A stretch of 53,507 nt of DNA, from the NCBI GenBank assembly GCA_015056145.1, contig SVGY01000017.1, forward strand, positions 1-53,507, given 5' to 3'. This DNA comes from Clostridiales bacterium. Lineage in GTDB: Bacteria > Bacillota > Clostridia > Christensenellales > Aristaeellaceae. A program made the translations under genes and the position numbers. The notes below the pieces were generated by a model, which saw only the letters and a list, made by a program, of their open reading frames with translations, was not told where the DNA came from and made no database searches. Below, in pieces: positions 1-9,098 of this stretch. Numbering within the stretch: position 1 is the stretch's first letter; every line of letters starts with the position of its first letter.

Positions 1-1390
<1,390 letters not shown>

Positions 1391-1477
1391 CTAGAAGATT
1401 TATAATTGAAAGCCGTCTGTCTGCTGTCTTCCTGCGATGCAGGCATGGCAAACAGACGGAGGTTTCCAACTTAGTCT

Positions 1478-1506
1478 ATTATATAGGCTTGACAAAAGCT
1501 TGTCAA
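1478..1506 (-). promoter_or_regulatory. Consensus sigma-A promoter of nifJ
   Basis: On the minus strand TTGACA (1501-1506) and TATAAT (1478-1483) are separated by exactly 17 bp. Both hexamers match consensus perfectly, as expected for a strongly expressed central metabolic gene. Confidence 0.9.
1489..1506. promoter_or_regulatory. Rex-like inverted repeat over the nifJ -35
   Basis: The 18-bp perfect dyad TTGACAA-AAGC-TTGTCAA covers the nifJ -35 box. Its 7-4-7 layout is that of the redox-sensing Rex operator (TTGTTAA-N4-TTAACAA), with 5 of 7 bases matching per half-site. Rex control is an inference; part of the match comes from the -35 hexamer itself. Confidence 0.4.
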
Positions 1507-1573
1507 CCTGAGGGAAGGTTATTTCTATAATATTGTTTTTTACCTGTTTCTTTACGGCAGGCCCTTGCAGGCA

Positions 1574-1602
1574 TTGACATTTCCCGCCCGGAATACTATA
1601 AT
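1574..1602 (+). promoter_or_regulatory. Consensus sigma-A promoter of greA-lysS
   Basis: TTGACA (1574-1579), 17-bp spacer, TATAAT (1597-1602): both boxes are perfect. It would start transcription near 1609 and give a leader of about 135 nt before greA. Confidence 0.88.
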
Positions 1603-1610
1603 ATTCCGGG
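1587..1610. promoter_or_regulatory. Operator-like dyad over the greA -10 box
   Basis: A perfect 9-6-9 inverted repeat, CCCGGAATA-CTATAA-TATTCCGGG, is centred on the -10 element. Most of it lies upstream of the predicted transcription start, so it would not fold in the mRNA and fits a protein-binding site better. The binding protein is unknown. Confidence 0.45.
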
Positions 1611-1744
1611 CCTTTTCAAGCGTCGCTGAATCCCATTCGTTACTAACGGCACGGAGGGATGCGGCGATTATGCTTTATAGGGCCTGAATACAAACGCTTT
1701 ACACGCTTCCGCATTACCGCATCCGGGAAAGGAGTTATAACAAA

Positions 1745-2224
1745 ATGGCAGAAGAGAAGAAAATCATTCTTACCAGAGAAGGCTACGAAAAGCTGGAAAG
1801 CGAGCTCAATGAGTACATCAGCGTGCGCCGCAACCAGGTTTCCGAGCAGATCGCCATCGCCCGCAGCTTCGGCGACCTGAGTGAAAACGCCGAATACGAC
1901 GAGGCCAAGAACGAACAGAGTCGCATCGAGGCCAAGATCGCCGAGATGGAAAACACCCTGCGCAATTGCATCGTTGTGGAGGACGACGAAGTCTCCACCG
2001 AAACCGTGGGCGTTGGCAACACGGTCAAGGTTCGCAACATGGATACCAAGGCCGAAATGACCATCACTTTGGTTGGCGCCAACGAAATCGACCCCGTAAA
2101 CATGAAGATCTCCGCAGACAGCCCCATCGGCGGTGCTCTGCTGGGCAAGAAAAAGAATCAGACCATCACCGTGGATACCCCCAGTGGCCAGCTGAAGCTG
2201 AAGGTGCTGGAAATTAACCGCTGA
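1745..2224 (+). CDS. greA: Transcription elongation factor GreA
   Basis: Rescues backtracked RNA polymerase by inserting its coiled coil into the secondary channel and stimulating cleavage of the nascent RNA. The 159-residue length is typical. The N-terminal coiled coil has the standard opening (EGYEKLESELNE, then SEQIAIARSFGDLSENAEYD, with the acidic tip residues in the DLSENAEYDEAK segment). It is followed by the FKBP-like C-terminal domain ending GQLKLKVLEINR. AAGGAG sits 10-15 bases before the ATG. The gene is first in a two-gene unit with lysS (33-bp gap), a pairing common in Firmicutes. Confidence 0.97.
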   Translation: MAEEKKIILTREGYEKLESELNEYISVRRNQVSEQIAIARSFGDLSENAEYDEAKNEQSRIEAKIAEMENTLRNCIVVEDDEVSTETVGVGNTVKVRNMDTKAEMTITLVGANEIDPVNMKISADSPIGGALLGKKKNQTITVDTPSGQLKLKVLEINR

Positions 2225-2257
2225 TTTTACCCAAGAATAATCTAAGGAGGCAGAGCC

Positions 2258-4231
2258 ATGGCTCCCGAAAATGAAATGCTGCAAAACGAGCCCGTTCAGC
2301 TGAAGCTGAGCGAACAGGAAGGAATCCGCCGTGACAAGCTGAAAAAGCTGGTGGATGCCGGCAAGGATCCCTATACCATTACCCATTACGACCAGTCCCA
2401 CGAAAGCGATCAGATCATCGCCAAATTTGACGAGCTGGAAAACCAGCAGGTCAGCGTGGCTGGACGCATGGTGGGCAAACGCATCATGGGTAAGGCCTCT
2501 TTCGCCAAAATCCTCGACGCCAAGGGCAACCTGCAGATCTATGTCCGTCGGGATGACATTGGCGAGGACGAATACAAGGCCTTCAAGGAAATGGACATCG
2601 GCGACGTGATCGGCGTAAAGGGCATGGTGTTCCGCACCAAGACCGGCGAGATCAGCGTGCACGCCAGCGAAGTGACCCTTCTGTCCAAGAGCCTGAAGGT
2701 ACTGCCCGAAAAGTTCCATGGCCTGAAGGACCCCGACCTGCGCTACCGTCAGCGTTATGTGGATATGATCGTGAACCCCGAAGTTCGTGACACCTTCCGC
2801 AAGCGCAGCCAGATCATCAACGAAGTGCGTGCCTTCCTCAACGGCCGCGGCTTCCTTGAGGTGGACACCCCCGTGCTGCACACCCTCGAAATTGGCGCTG
2901 CCGCCCGTACCTTCAAAACTCATCACAACGCCCTGGACATCGATATGTTCCTGCGTATCGAAACCGAGCTGTACCTGAAGCGCCTCATCGTGGGCGGCTT
3001 TGACCGGGTGTACGAAGTGGGCCGTCTGTTCCGCAACGAGGGCATGGACGCCACCCACAATCCCGAGTTCACCAGCGTGGAAACCTATCAGGCCTACGCC
3101 GATTACAACGAGGTAATGGAAATGGTGGAAGAGCTGTACTCCACCGTTGCTGAAAAGGTCTGCGGCACCACCTGCGTGCCCTATCAGGGACAGCAGATCG
3201 AGCTGAAGGCCCCCTGGAAGCGCATCACCATGGCAGACAGCGTCAAGGAAGCCTGCGGCGTGGATTACGCCGACTGGGCCACCGACGAAGATGCCCGTGC
3301 CTGCCTCAAGAAGATGGACATCCACTGCGAAAAGGACTGGAAGCGGGGCGACTGCCTTGCCGCTCTCTTTGACGAATATGTGGAGGCCACCCTCATTCAG
3401 CCCACTTTCGTTACCGATTACCCCGTGGATATCTCTCCCCTTGCCAAGCGCAAGCCCGAGAATCCCGACCTGACCGAGCGTTTTGAGTTCTTTATCAACG
3501 GCCACGAGATGGGCAATGCTTTCAGCGAGCTGAACGACCCCATCGACCAGCGCCGCCGCTTTGAAGAGCAGGTCAAGCTGCGCCACGCTCAGGGCATCAC
3601 CACCGCCAAGGTGGACGAGGACTACGTCAATGCCCTGGAGTACGGCATGCCCCCCACCGGCGGTCTGGGCTTCGGCATCGACCGTATGGTCATGCTGCTC
3701 ACCGACAACGCCTCCATCCGCGATGTGCTGCTGTTCCCCACCATGAAGCCCATGGATGCTCCCGCCGTCAAAAAGGAGCAGCCGGCAGCTGAGGTGGCCC
3801 CTGTGGAGGCTGCCCCTGAGGAGGAACCCGCTGCCGAAGTGCAGCCCGAGCCCATCGATTTTTCCAAGGTGGAGATCGAGCCCCTCTTTGAGGAGCATGT
3901 GGACTTTGAAACCTTCAGCAAGTCCGACTTCCGTGCCGTGAAGGTGCTTGCCTGCGAGGCCGTGAAGAAGTCCAAGAAGCTGCTCAAGTTCACGCTGGAC
4001 GACGGTACCGGTACCGAGCGCACCATCCTCAGCGGCATTCACGAGTACTATGAGCCCGAAGCCCTTGTGGGCAAGACCCTCATCGCCATTACCAACCTGC
4101 CTCCCCGCCCCATGATGGGTCTGGAATCCTGCGGCATGCTGCTTTCCGCCATCCACAACGTGGAAGGTCAGGAACGGCTGAACCTGCTGATAGTGGATGA
4201 CCGCATCCCCGCCGGTGCAAAGCTGTACTGA
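2258..4231 (+). CDS. lysS: Lysyl-tRNA synthetase (class II) fused to a C-terminal tRNA-binding OB domain
   Basis: Charges tRNA-Lys with lysine using ATP. The first part (residues about 20-500) is standard LysRS: an anticodon-binding OB fold at about 65-145, motif 2 around FRNEGMDATHNPEF (258-271) and motif 3 GLGFGIDRMVML near 475-485. An Ala/Glu/Pro-rich linker (about 505-547) then leads to a second OB domain (548-657) with the PF01588 signature (SKSDFRAVKV, GLESCGMLLSA), as found at the C-terminus of bacterial MetRS and in Arc1p/EMAPII. Ordinary bacterial LysRS ends near 500 residues, so this is a domain fusion; I infer that it tightens tRNA binding. TAAGGAGG precedes the ATG. A rho-independent terminator follows. 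Confidence 0.96.
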   Translation: MAPENEMLQNEPVQLKLSEQEGIRRDKLKKLVDAGKDPYTITHYDQSHESDQIIAKFDELENQQVSVAGRMVGKRIMGKASFAKILDAKGNLQIYVRRDDIGEDEYKAFKEMDIGDVIGVKGMVFRTKTGEISVHASEVTLLSKSLKVLPEKFHGLKDPDLRYRQRYVDMIVNPEVRDTFRKRSQIINEVRAFLNGRGFLEVDTPVLHTLEIGAAARTFKTHHNALDIDMFLRIETELYLKRLIVGGFDRVYEVGRLFRNEGMDATHNPEFTSVETYQAYADYNEVMEMVEELYSTVAEKVCGTTCVPYQGQQIELKAPWKRITMADSVKEACGVDYADWATDEDARACLKKMDIHCEKDWKRGDCLAALFDEYVEATLIQPTFVTDYPVDISPLAKRKPENPDLTERFEFFINGHEMGNAFSELNDPIDQRRRFEEQVKLRHAQGITTAKVDEDYVNALEYGMPPTGGLGFGIDRMVMLLTDNASIRDVLLFPTMKPMDAPAVKKEQPAAEVAPVEAAPEEEPAAEVQPEPIDFSKVEIEPLFEEHVDFETFSKSDFRAVKVLACEAVKKSKKLLKFTLDDGTGTERTILSGIHEYYEPEALVGKTLIAITNLPPRPMMGLESCGMLLSAIHNVEGQERLNLLIVDDRIPAGAKLY

Positions 4232-4260
4232 TAAACCCGCAGACCAAACAAACCATGCAA

Positions 4261-4298
4261 ACGGGAGACGCCTCGTCACGAAGCGCCTCCCGTTTTTT
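4261..4298 (+). terminator. Rho-independent terminator of greA-lysS
   Basis: ACGGGAG...CTCCCGT hairpin (arms about 4261-4271 and 4283-4293, one mismatch) followed by six T residues. Confidence 0.85.
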
Positions 4299-4406
4299 CG
4301 TGTTCAAATAAGATGTACAGCTTTATTCAGCAAAATATTTGTCCAGGTGCCATTCAGGATCGGCGTGATGCCTCACATATGGGCCTTTGATTACAAGCCC
4401 TTCTTT

Positions 4407-5090
4407 TTATGGGGCCATTCCTTCTTCGGTGAGAACTGTGTAGTCACGCCCCTGCGTTACAACGGCAGCTTCCTCCGGGGTGAGCCGGAAGAAGATAAGC
4501 TTGTGATTGTTCAGCTTGGGGTTGGGGTCGTTGTTCAGGAAATGGTCAACCAGAATATACTTGCCATCCGGCAGCAAAAAGAGCCGCTGGCTGAAGGGTT
4601 CCATGTACTCCGGGTTGCTGGTGGGCATGAAGGGATTGCCCCGGGCAGGATCTTTGTATATCTGGTGGTATTGTTCCTCGCTGTCGGAGGTATAGTGGGG
4701 CAGGCCGAAATCCTGAATGAGCTGATGCTCTACTATGTGGTAGGATTCCTCGGTGGCAGGGAAATAGAAAACTGCTTCCCGGAGAGTGCCGGGAATGCTT
4801 CCGGACGGGCCGGTAATCCACTCATAATCGAAATAGTATTTCAGTTTCACATCATCGTAGGTGTAGAGGGAAACCAGATAGGTGCCGTTTCTTTGCCTCT
4901 CCGTGCCGTTCTGTGCTTCTGCTTGCTCAACCTCCTCCTCGTACATGCCGAAATACACGCCCTCCCGCAGGAAAATGGAAAAAGGTTCCCGGGCAGGCGT
5001 GCTGTCTTCAAGGCTGAGCCCCTCGCCTCCGGCGAAGGCGCAGGCAGGCAGCAGCAAAAATGCCAATAGAAGACTCCAAATCCGTTTCAT
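4407..5090 (-). CDS. Exported protein of unknown function, possible lipoprotein
   Basis: A 227-residue protein with a clear signal peptide (MKRIWSLLLAFLLLPACAFA). The cleavage type is ambiguous. LPAC at residues 14-17 would do as a lipobox, while A18-F-A20 would suit signal peptidase I. The mature part is acidic and rich in Tyr, Phe and Glu (for example GMYEEEVEQAEAQNG, then KLKYYFDYEW) with no family I recognise. It probably faces the outside of the membrane. AAGGATG lies upstream of the ATG, and a good promoter (5147-5175) drives it as a single gene. Its 3' end converges on the lysS terminator. Confidence 0.75.
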   Translation of the reverse strand: MKRIWSLLLAFLLLPACAFAGGEGLSLEDSTPAREPFSIFLREGVYFGMYEEEVEQAEAQNGTERQRNGTYLVSLYTYDDVKLKYYFDYEWITGPSGSIPGTLREAVFYFPATEESYHIVEHQLIQDFGLPHYTSDSEEQYHQIYKDPARGNPFMPTSNPEYMEPFSQRLFLLPDGKYILVDHFLNNDPNPKLNNHKLIFFRLTPEEAAVVTQGRDYTVLTEEGMAP

Positions 5091-5146
5091 GATAAGATCA
5101 TCCTTTTTGCTTTTCTATAAGGGTGTCGGCCCTGTGGCTATAACTC

Positions 5147-5175
5147 AGTATAGCATTTCCTGAAAAAACTGACAA
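5147..5175 (-). promoter_or_regulatory. Promoter of the 4407-5090 exported-protein gene
   Basis: Minus strand TTGTCA (5170-5175), 17-bp spacer, TATACT (5147-5152). Confidence 0.65.
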
Positions 5176-5334
5176 GGCGTTTATTGCATGGCGAAACCTT
5201 CGGCGGTTCCGTGCGGCTTTCGGCACTCCTCCAGCGCAAAGCAGTACTGACATAGCGTTTACATTATCGGAATATACAAAAAAGATACCCTTCGCAATGG
5301 AAGCGCACCTTTTTTGCACAAGCAAACCCATTTC

Positions 5335-5682
5335 TTATTCAAGGAACATTTTGCCCGTGTGCCATTCGGGATTCGCATGATGCTTGATATAAATGCGGCT
5401 CCGCTCAATTCCGGCGATCTCGCCAAGGGCCTTGCAGAGGCACTTGGAATATGCTTTCAGCGCTTCGGGATCGGGGCTGTTGTTTGCAGCCACATCCACA
5501 ATGGCGCAGGGGGTTCCGTCCACCGAACCGAAATACAGATTGCAGTCAGGAATGATCTCCGCCATGGTAACGGAAGCAGTCTTTCCCGGGATCAAAGCGA
5601 TGGAATTCAGGGTCTCCTCAGCCAGCGTTCTTATCTGATCCTTTGTAAGCGAAGAAGAAACTCGCACTTGTACATAGGGCAT
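5335..5682 (-). CDS. MIF-family phenylpyruvate tautomerase-like protein
   Basis: A 115-residue protein, the same length as mammalian macrophage migration inhibitory factor. It keeps the catalytic N-terminal proline (Pro2, Pro1 once Met is removed), a lysine matching MIF Lys32 (K34 in IPGKTAS), the FGS-x4-PCA strand (51-60), YSKCLCKALGEI (78-89) and the RIYIKHH segment (96-102). The family forms trimers with keto-enol tautomerase activity. The MIF CxxC redox motif is absent (CAIV here). No signal peptide is visible, so it is probably cytoplasmic. The start is set by GGAGGTG 7-12 bases before ATG at 5682; an upstream extension of the frame has no ribosome site. It is not a 4-oxalocrotonate tautomerase, which would be about 62 residues. 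Confidence 0.85.
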   Translation of the reverse strand: MPYVQVRVSSSLTKDQIRTLAEETLNSIALIPGKTASVTMAEIIPDCNLYFGSVDGTPCAIVDVAANNSPDPEALKAYSKCLCKALGEIAGIERSRIYIKHHANPEWHTGKMFLE

Positions 5683-5713
5683 GAGCCAACACCTCCAATA
5701 GTATGATAAATCG

Positions 5714-5743
5714 ATTATACTTCCCGCAGCACGCAGAAAGCAA
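5714..5743 (-). promoter_or_regulatory. Promoter of the MIF-like gene
   Basis: Minus strand TTGCTT (5738-5743), 18-bp spacer, perfect TATAAT (5714-5719), about 30 bases upstream of the start codon. Confidence 0.55.
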
Positions 5744-5798
5744 TATAAATTCCGGGGGCCATTGTTTTGCCAAGGCCGCACCGGAACAGGAAAAAACA

Positions 5799-5827
5799 TG
5801 GACAGATTCTGTTTCGCTTGATATAAT
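5799..5827 (+). promoter_or_regulatory. Promoter of the three-gene zinc-ribbon unit
   Basis: TGGACA (5799-5804), 17-bp spacer, TATAAT (5822-5827), upstream of the gene at 5895. Confidence 0.65.
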
Positions 5828-5894
5828 TGTGTAGGCCAAAAAACAACAACACACAGGTATTCCAAATCACGATGAGCCAAGGAGGACCTCCATC

Positions 5895-6761
5895 ATGTTT
5901 TGTAATTATTGCGGAAAAGAGCTTGCGGACAGTGCAAAGTTCTGCAATTACTGCGGTGCGCAGACGACCGCTGCCGTACATACTCAGCCCGCTCCCCAGC
6001 CCGTGGCTCAGGCCGCACCGGCGCAGCCCGAACAGCCCGCAGACGCACAGCAACCTCAGCAAAAGAAAAAGGGCAACTTCCTGGTTACTGCCATCATCGC
6101 TTTGGTTGTCTTCTTTGTCGTCCGTTCCCTCACCATCAATGCCCTGACCGGCAAAACCGGTTCTTCAAGCACGCCTTACAACAACTCTTCCAGCCAGTCC
6201 GGCGGTCTCATTGATGTGTCATCTTCCAAGCCCTCTCCCCTTTCCAACTGCTTCTATGGCGCACTCTACCACAACGGCACCCTGACCTACGGCTCTGCCC
6301 GGCTGCACCTTTCCGGCTATCACCTGCTGAATAACGAAAACGGTGGCGCCGACCTTTTGGTGTCCTCTGATGAAAGCATTTATTTTGGGGTTGATAAGTC
6401 CGTCGAGGTGGGCGTATCCTACGCTGCCAGCGATAAAAACGACATGCTCAGTTCCTTTTCCGGCAGTGAATTTTCCAACGTGAAAATGGTCTCTTTCAAA
6501 AAATATACAGTGGATGGTTACCCGGTAATCCGCTATATTGTCCGCTGCACCATGGACGGGCTGGATCAGTACATCGGCGAGCTCATCGTTTTCCCGGCCA
6601 AGCAGGCCAACGAGCTCATGCGCTTCAACATGTTTGCCCTGGCCGAAGCCGGCACCGCACCTATTGACCAGGTTTTTGACACGCTGTCCATCTCCTCCGA
6701 CTACGACCTCAGCAGCGGCGAAACGGTGGACTTCGGCATCAATCAGATAACCTTTAAGTAA
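5895..6761 (+). CDS. Zinc-ribbon single-pass membrane protein
   Basis: A 288-residue protein opening with a short zinc ribbon, MFCNYCGKEL...FCNYCG (C3, C6, C17, C20). A Gln/Pro/Ala linker (22-56), a lysine patch and one transmembrane helix (about 61-80) follow. The remaining ~200 residues have mixed beta character with a Ser/Asn-rich stalk (SSQSGGLIDVSSSK) and should lie outside the membrane, leaving the ribbon in the cytoplasm. The family resembles the many uncharacterised zinc-ribbon membrane proteins of gut Firmicutes; no enzyme motif is present. AAGGAGG precedes the ATG. First of three co-directional genes (gaps of 11 and 19 bp). Function unknown. Confidence 0.8.
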   Translation: MFCNYCGKELADSAKFCNYCGAQTTAAVHTQPAPQPVAQAAPAQPEQPADAQQPQQKKKGNFLVTAIIALVVFFVVRSLTINALTGKTGSSSTPYNNSSSQSGGLIDVSSSKPSPLSNCFYGALYHNGTLTYGSARLHLSGYHLLNNENGGADLLVSSDESIYFGVDKSVEVGVSYAASDKNDMLSSFSGSEFSNVKMVSFKKYTVDGYPVIRYIVRCTMDGLDQYIGELIVFPAKQANELMRFNMFALAEAGTAPIDQVFDTLSISSDYDLSSGETVDFGINQITFK

Positions 6762-6772
6762 GGAGAAACATT

Positions 6773-7981
6773 ATGCTTATCTGGTACCAAAACTCCATTC
6801 TGGCCTCCATCATCAGCATGACCGGCTGCGGCGGCGTTATCGCCGGCATTACCGAGCTGTTTAAGGATGCATCCAACCGTGAGTTATCCATCGGAACCTG
6901 CATTGGCCTTATTGTGGTGGGTGTCCTGCTTGTCATCTGGGGCAAGCTGATCAGTGCAAATAAAGAAAGAAAGCAGCAGGAAAAAAAGCAGGCCGCTGCC
7001 GGTGTTCCTGCCGGCTCCTATACTCCTGCCCAGTCCCCACAGGCTGATGCTCCTGCAGTAAACGTGCAGCCCGTGAAGGTTTCCCTTTCCATCGCCACCT
7101 TCTGCTATCTGCTGGCGACCGTTTTCAGCTTCTGGGGCTTCTATCTGTACGACCAGTGGCAGCGTGCCTACAGCATGGACGGAGCAAGTGGCGGCCCCTG
7201 GGATCCCGACCGCCTCGCCGTACTGCTGATCCTTGCCGGCGTATGCTGTTTGTTGAACACATTTGCATGCGGCACCACCAATAAACGGCAGAATGTATCC
7301 GGCCTGTTTGTGGCGGGCTTCCTTGGCCTTATTGCAGTGCATGCGATGGATACGGCAACCATGTATCAACACTTTGGTTTTAGCAGCCACACGCTCTCTG
7401 GCGACGGCAGCACCATCCACGCCATGACCACCATGCCCCTTCTGAGGGTCATCGCCTTCCTGCTGATGTTGCTCTTTGCTGTTTTTGCCATGAAGGGGAA
7501 CAAGGAACGCCTTGGCGGATTTGTACGCTGGCTCTGGCTCCTGCCCACGCTCCTTCTGGCGCTGGCTTTTTCCAAGCACCTCGTCGATGGCGGCATCCTT
7601 GATATGCTCTCCGTTTTCCTTTCCAAGAGAAATGTACAACTCCGTCCCGAATTGATGGATGCACTGGCTCACACCTTCCTCATTCTTGGCGTTTTCTTCA
7701 GCAGTTTTGCCTTCCGCAGTTTCTGCAAAAAGACAGCGGCTGCTCCGGTGCAGCCTGCATACGTTCCCGCCGCACCTCAGCCGGCTCCCTATACCCCGCC
7801 GGTATATGAGGCTCCCGTGCAGCCCCGGCCCGCACCCCAATACACCGCCCCTGCGGCTCCCGCTCCCCGGCCCGTTTCTCAGGATGTGGACAAACAGCTT
7901 CTGGCCTATAAGAATCTGCTGGACTGCGGTATTCTGACGCAGGAAGAATACGATCAGAAGGTCTCTGAACTGACCCGATGA
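6773..7981 (+). CDS. Polytopic membrane protein with C-terminal SHOCT-like domain
   Basis: A 402-residue protein with about eight hydrophobic segments (for example IGLIVVGVLLVIWGKLI, LLRVIAFLLMLLFAVFAM, LWLLPTLLLALAF). A cytoplasmic charged and Ala/Pro loop lies between helices 2 and 3. A long Pro/Ala linker leads to a terminal 32-residue helical hairpin (371-402; KNLLDCGILTQEEYDQKVSEL) of the SHOCT type, a short module found at the C-termini of many membrane and nuclease-like proteins. No catalytic residues are recognisable. AAGGAG lies 6-12 bases before the ATG, and the gene follows its partner by 11 bp. The role is unknown; its context suggests an envelope complex with its neighbours. Confidence 0.75.
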   Translation: MLIWYQNSILASIISMTGCGGVIAGITELFKDASNRELSIGTCIGLIVVGVLLVIWGKLISANKERKQQEKKQAAAGVPAGSYTPAQSPQADAPAVNVQPVKVSLSIATFCYLLATVFSFWGFYLYDQWQRAYSMDGASGGPWDPDRLAVLLILAGVCCLLNTFACGTTNKRQNVSGLFVAGFLGLIAVHAMDTATMYQHFGFSSHTLSGDGSTIHAMTTMPLLRVIAFLLMLLFAVFAMKGNKERLGGFVRWLWLLPTLLLALAFSKHLVDGGILDMLSVFLSKRNVQLRPELMDALAHTFLILGVFFSSFAFRSFCKKTAAAPVQPAYVPAAPQPAPYTPPVYEAPVQPRPAPQYTAPAAPAPRPVSQDVDKQLLAYKNLLDCGILTQEEYDQKVSELTR

Positions 7982-8000
7982 GAAATGGAGGCACTCCTGA

Positions 8001-8801
8001 ATGAATGAGATTCTCAAATTGCTGAATGCCCTCAGCGCAGATGAACTGGACAACGTCATCACCTGCGCCGGCATCATTCTGGAAAAAAAGCGCAAGGAAG
8101 AGGCCGCACAAGCCCTTGAACAGGAAAAAAAGCGTCAGCAGGAAATTGAGGCGCTGGAACGCAAATTGCAGGAACTGAAAGGCACTCCTGTCCCTGCGCC
8201 CAAAGCCGCTCCTGTCTCCGCCCGGGCTTCTCAGGTCGTCTGTCCCCACTGCAAGGAAATGAATGCAGCAGACAGCATTTTCTGTTCTGCCTGCGGTCAA
8301 AGGATCGCAGCCGCCACGCCTGCTCCGGCCCCCATGCCCCGGCCCGCCGCCCCCGCAGCGGCTGCTCCCGCCTTTGCCCCCACCCCCAAAAGCACTTCGG
8401 GCAAGGTTTTCTTCCCCAACGGCACCTTGAATAAGTGGGAAGCGCTTCCCGATGAAACCAGCGTGCGCACCCCTCATGAAGTCACCCTCATCCAGCCGGA
8501 AAAAACCGGCAAGTATTATTACAGCATGGAAGTGACCAATAAGCGCCTTCTGATCAGCCGGCAGCACGTTGCGGCCCGCGGCACCAGCACCGCTTTCGGT
8601 ATGCTGGGCAGCCTCGTGACCGATCTGGCAGGCGGCGGTTATAAACCCTGGGCGGAGATCCCCCTGACGGCCATCCGCAGCTGCGGCCTGCGGGACAGGA
8701 AGGAATTTGTCATTGAGGCAGATGTTACCTTCGTTTTGAAAAACAAGAAGTACGACGAATTCCTGCCTGCGCTGGTCAATAAGGCAAAGAGCGGCATATG
8801 A
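8001..8801 (+). CDS. Coiled-coil/zinc-ribbon protein with PH-like C-terminal domain
   Basis: A 266-residue soluble protein with an N-terminal helical segment and charged coiled coil (about 28-60). An internal zinc ribbon follows (C81, C84, C95, C98; the same C-x2-C-x10-C-x2-C spacing as the other ribbons in this block). A Pro/Ala linker then leads to a beta-rich domain (about 133-266; YYYSMEVTNKRLLISRQ and EIPLTAIRSCGLRDRKEF) that looks like the bacterial PH/GRAM-type domain, which often binds membranes or partner proteins. ATGGAGG lies about 12 bases before the ATG. Last gene of the unit, followed by a strong hairpin. The PH-like call comes from pattern reading only; function unknown. Confidence 0.75.
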   Translation: MNEILKLLNALSADELDNVITCAGIILEKKRKEEAAQALEQEKKRQQEIEALERKLQELKGTPVPAPKAAPVSARASQVVCPHCKEMNAADSIFCSACGQRIAAATPAPAPMPRPAAPAAAAPAFAPTPKSTSGKVFFPNGTLNKWEALPDETSVRTPHEVTLIQPEKTGKYYYSMEVTNKRLLISRQHVAARGTSTAFGMLGSLVTDLAGGGYKPWAEIPLTAIRSCGLRDRKEFVIEADVTFVLKNKKYDEFLPALVNKAKSGI

Positions 8802-8834
8802 GAACAAAGCTCATTCCTCTTTTGTGGATATAAT

Positions 8835-8872
8835 AAAACGTCATGTTTTCAATCAAGAAAACATGACGTTTT
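8835..8872. repeat. Hairpin repeat, copy 1 (duplicated terminator-like element)
   Basis: A perfect 16-bp stem: AAAACGTCATGTTTTC (8835-8850), a 6-nt loop, and the reverse complement (8857-8872). All 38 bp recur exactly at 9037-9074. It lies 34 bp after the stop of the 8001-8801 gene and probably ends that transcript, although its 3' T run is only four bases. Confidence 0.9.
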
Positions 8873-9036
8873 CTGGCTGTCAAAAAATGCGCAGGGTGCA
8901 GGGGGATCATCCCCCTGCCGGGTGTGGGCAGAGCCCACATTCCTTGTGCCGCAGCACTTTCAAGAAAGCACAGCGAGCACCGAAGGTGCAAGATTTGCGG
9001 CTTTGACTGACAAGAATGAGGTTTTTCGACAAGCTG
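8873..9036. other. 164-bp segment between twin hairpins, itself full of dyads
   Basis: No gene is visible. It contains a near-continuous palindrome, GCAGGGGGAT-C-ATCCCCCTGC (8898-8918), then TGTGGGC-aga-GCCCACA (8923-8939), then a purine-rich stretch with GCACAGCGAGCACC. This looks like a small non-coding repeat inserted into, or bounded by, the duplicated terminator. A structured RNA is the alternative. Confidence 0.55.
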
Positions 9037-9074
9037 AAAACGTCATGTTTTCAATCAAGAAAACATGACGTTTT
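9037..9074. terminator. Hairpin repeat, copy 2, bidirectional terminator
   Basis: Identical to the 8835-8872 element. Here the stem is followed by an unbroken run of T residues on the plus strand and preceded by A residues, so it can terminate both the rightward unit and the leftward gene ending at 9099. Confidence 0.85.
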
Positions 9075-9098
9075 TTTCGCTTTACAGGCAACGTTCCA

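Noticed and set aside
1643..4279. 878-codon open frame antisense to greA-lysS
   Set aside because: Mirror image of the third-position bias of two certain genes. The composition is implausible (runs of His, Gly and hydrophobics), and there is no ribosome site.
8835..9074. Possible CRISPR array
   Set aside because: Only two repeats, each fully palindromic and 202 bp apart, with no cas genes. They behave as terminators.
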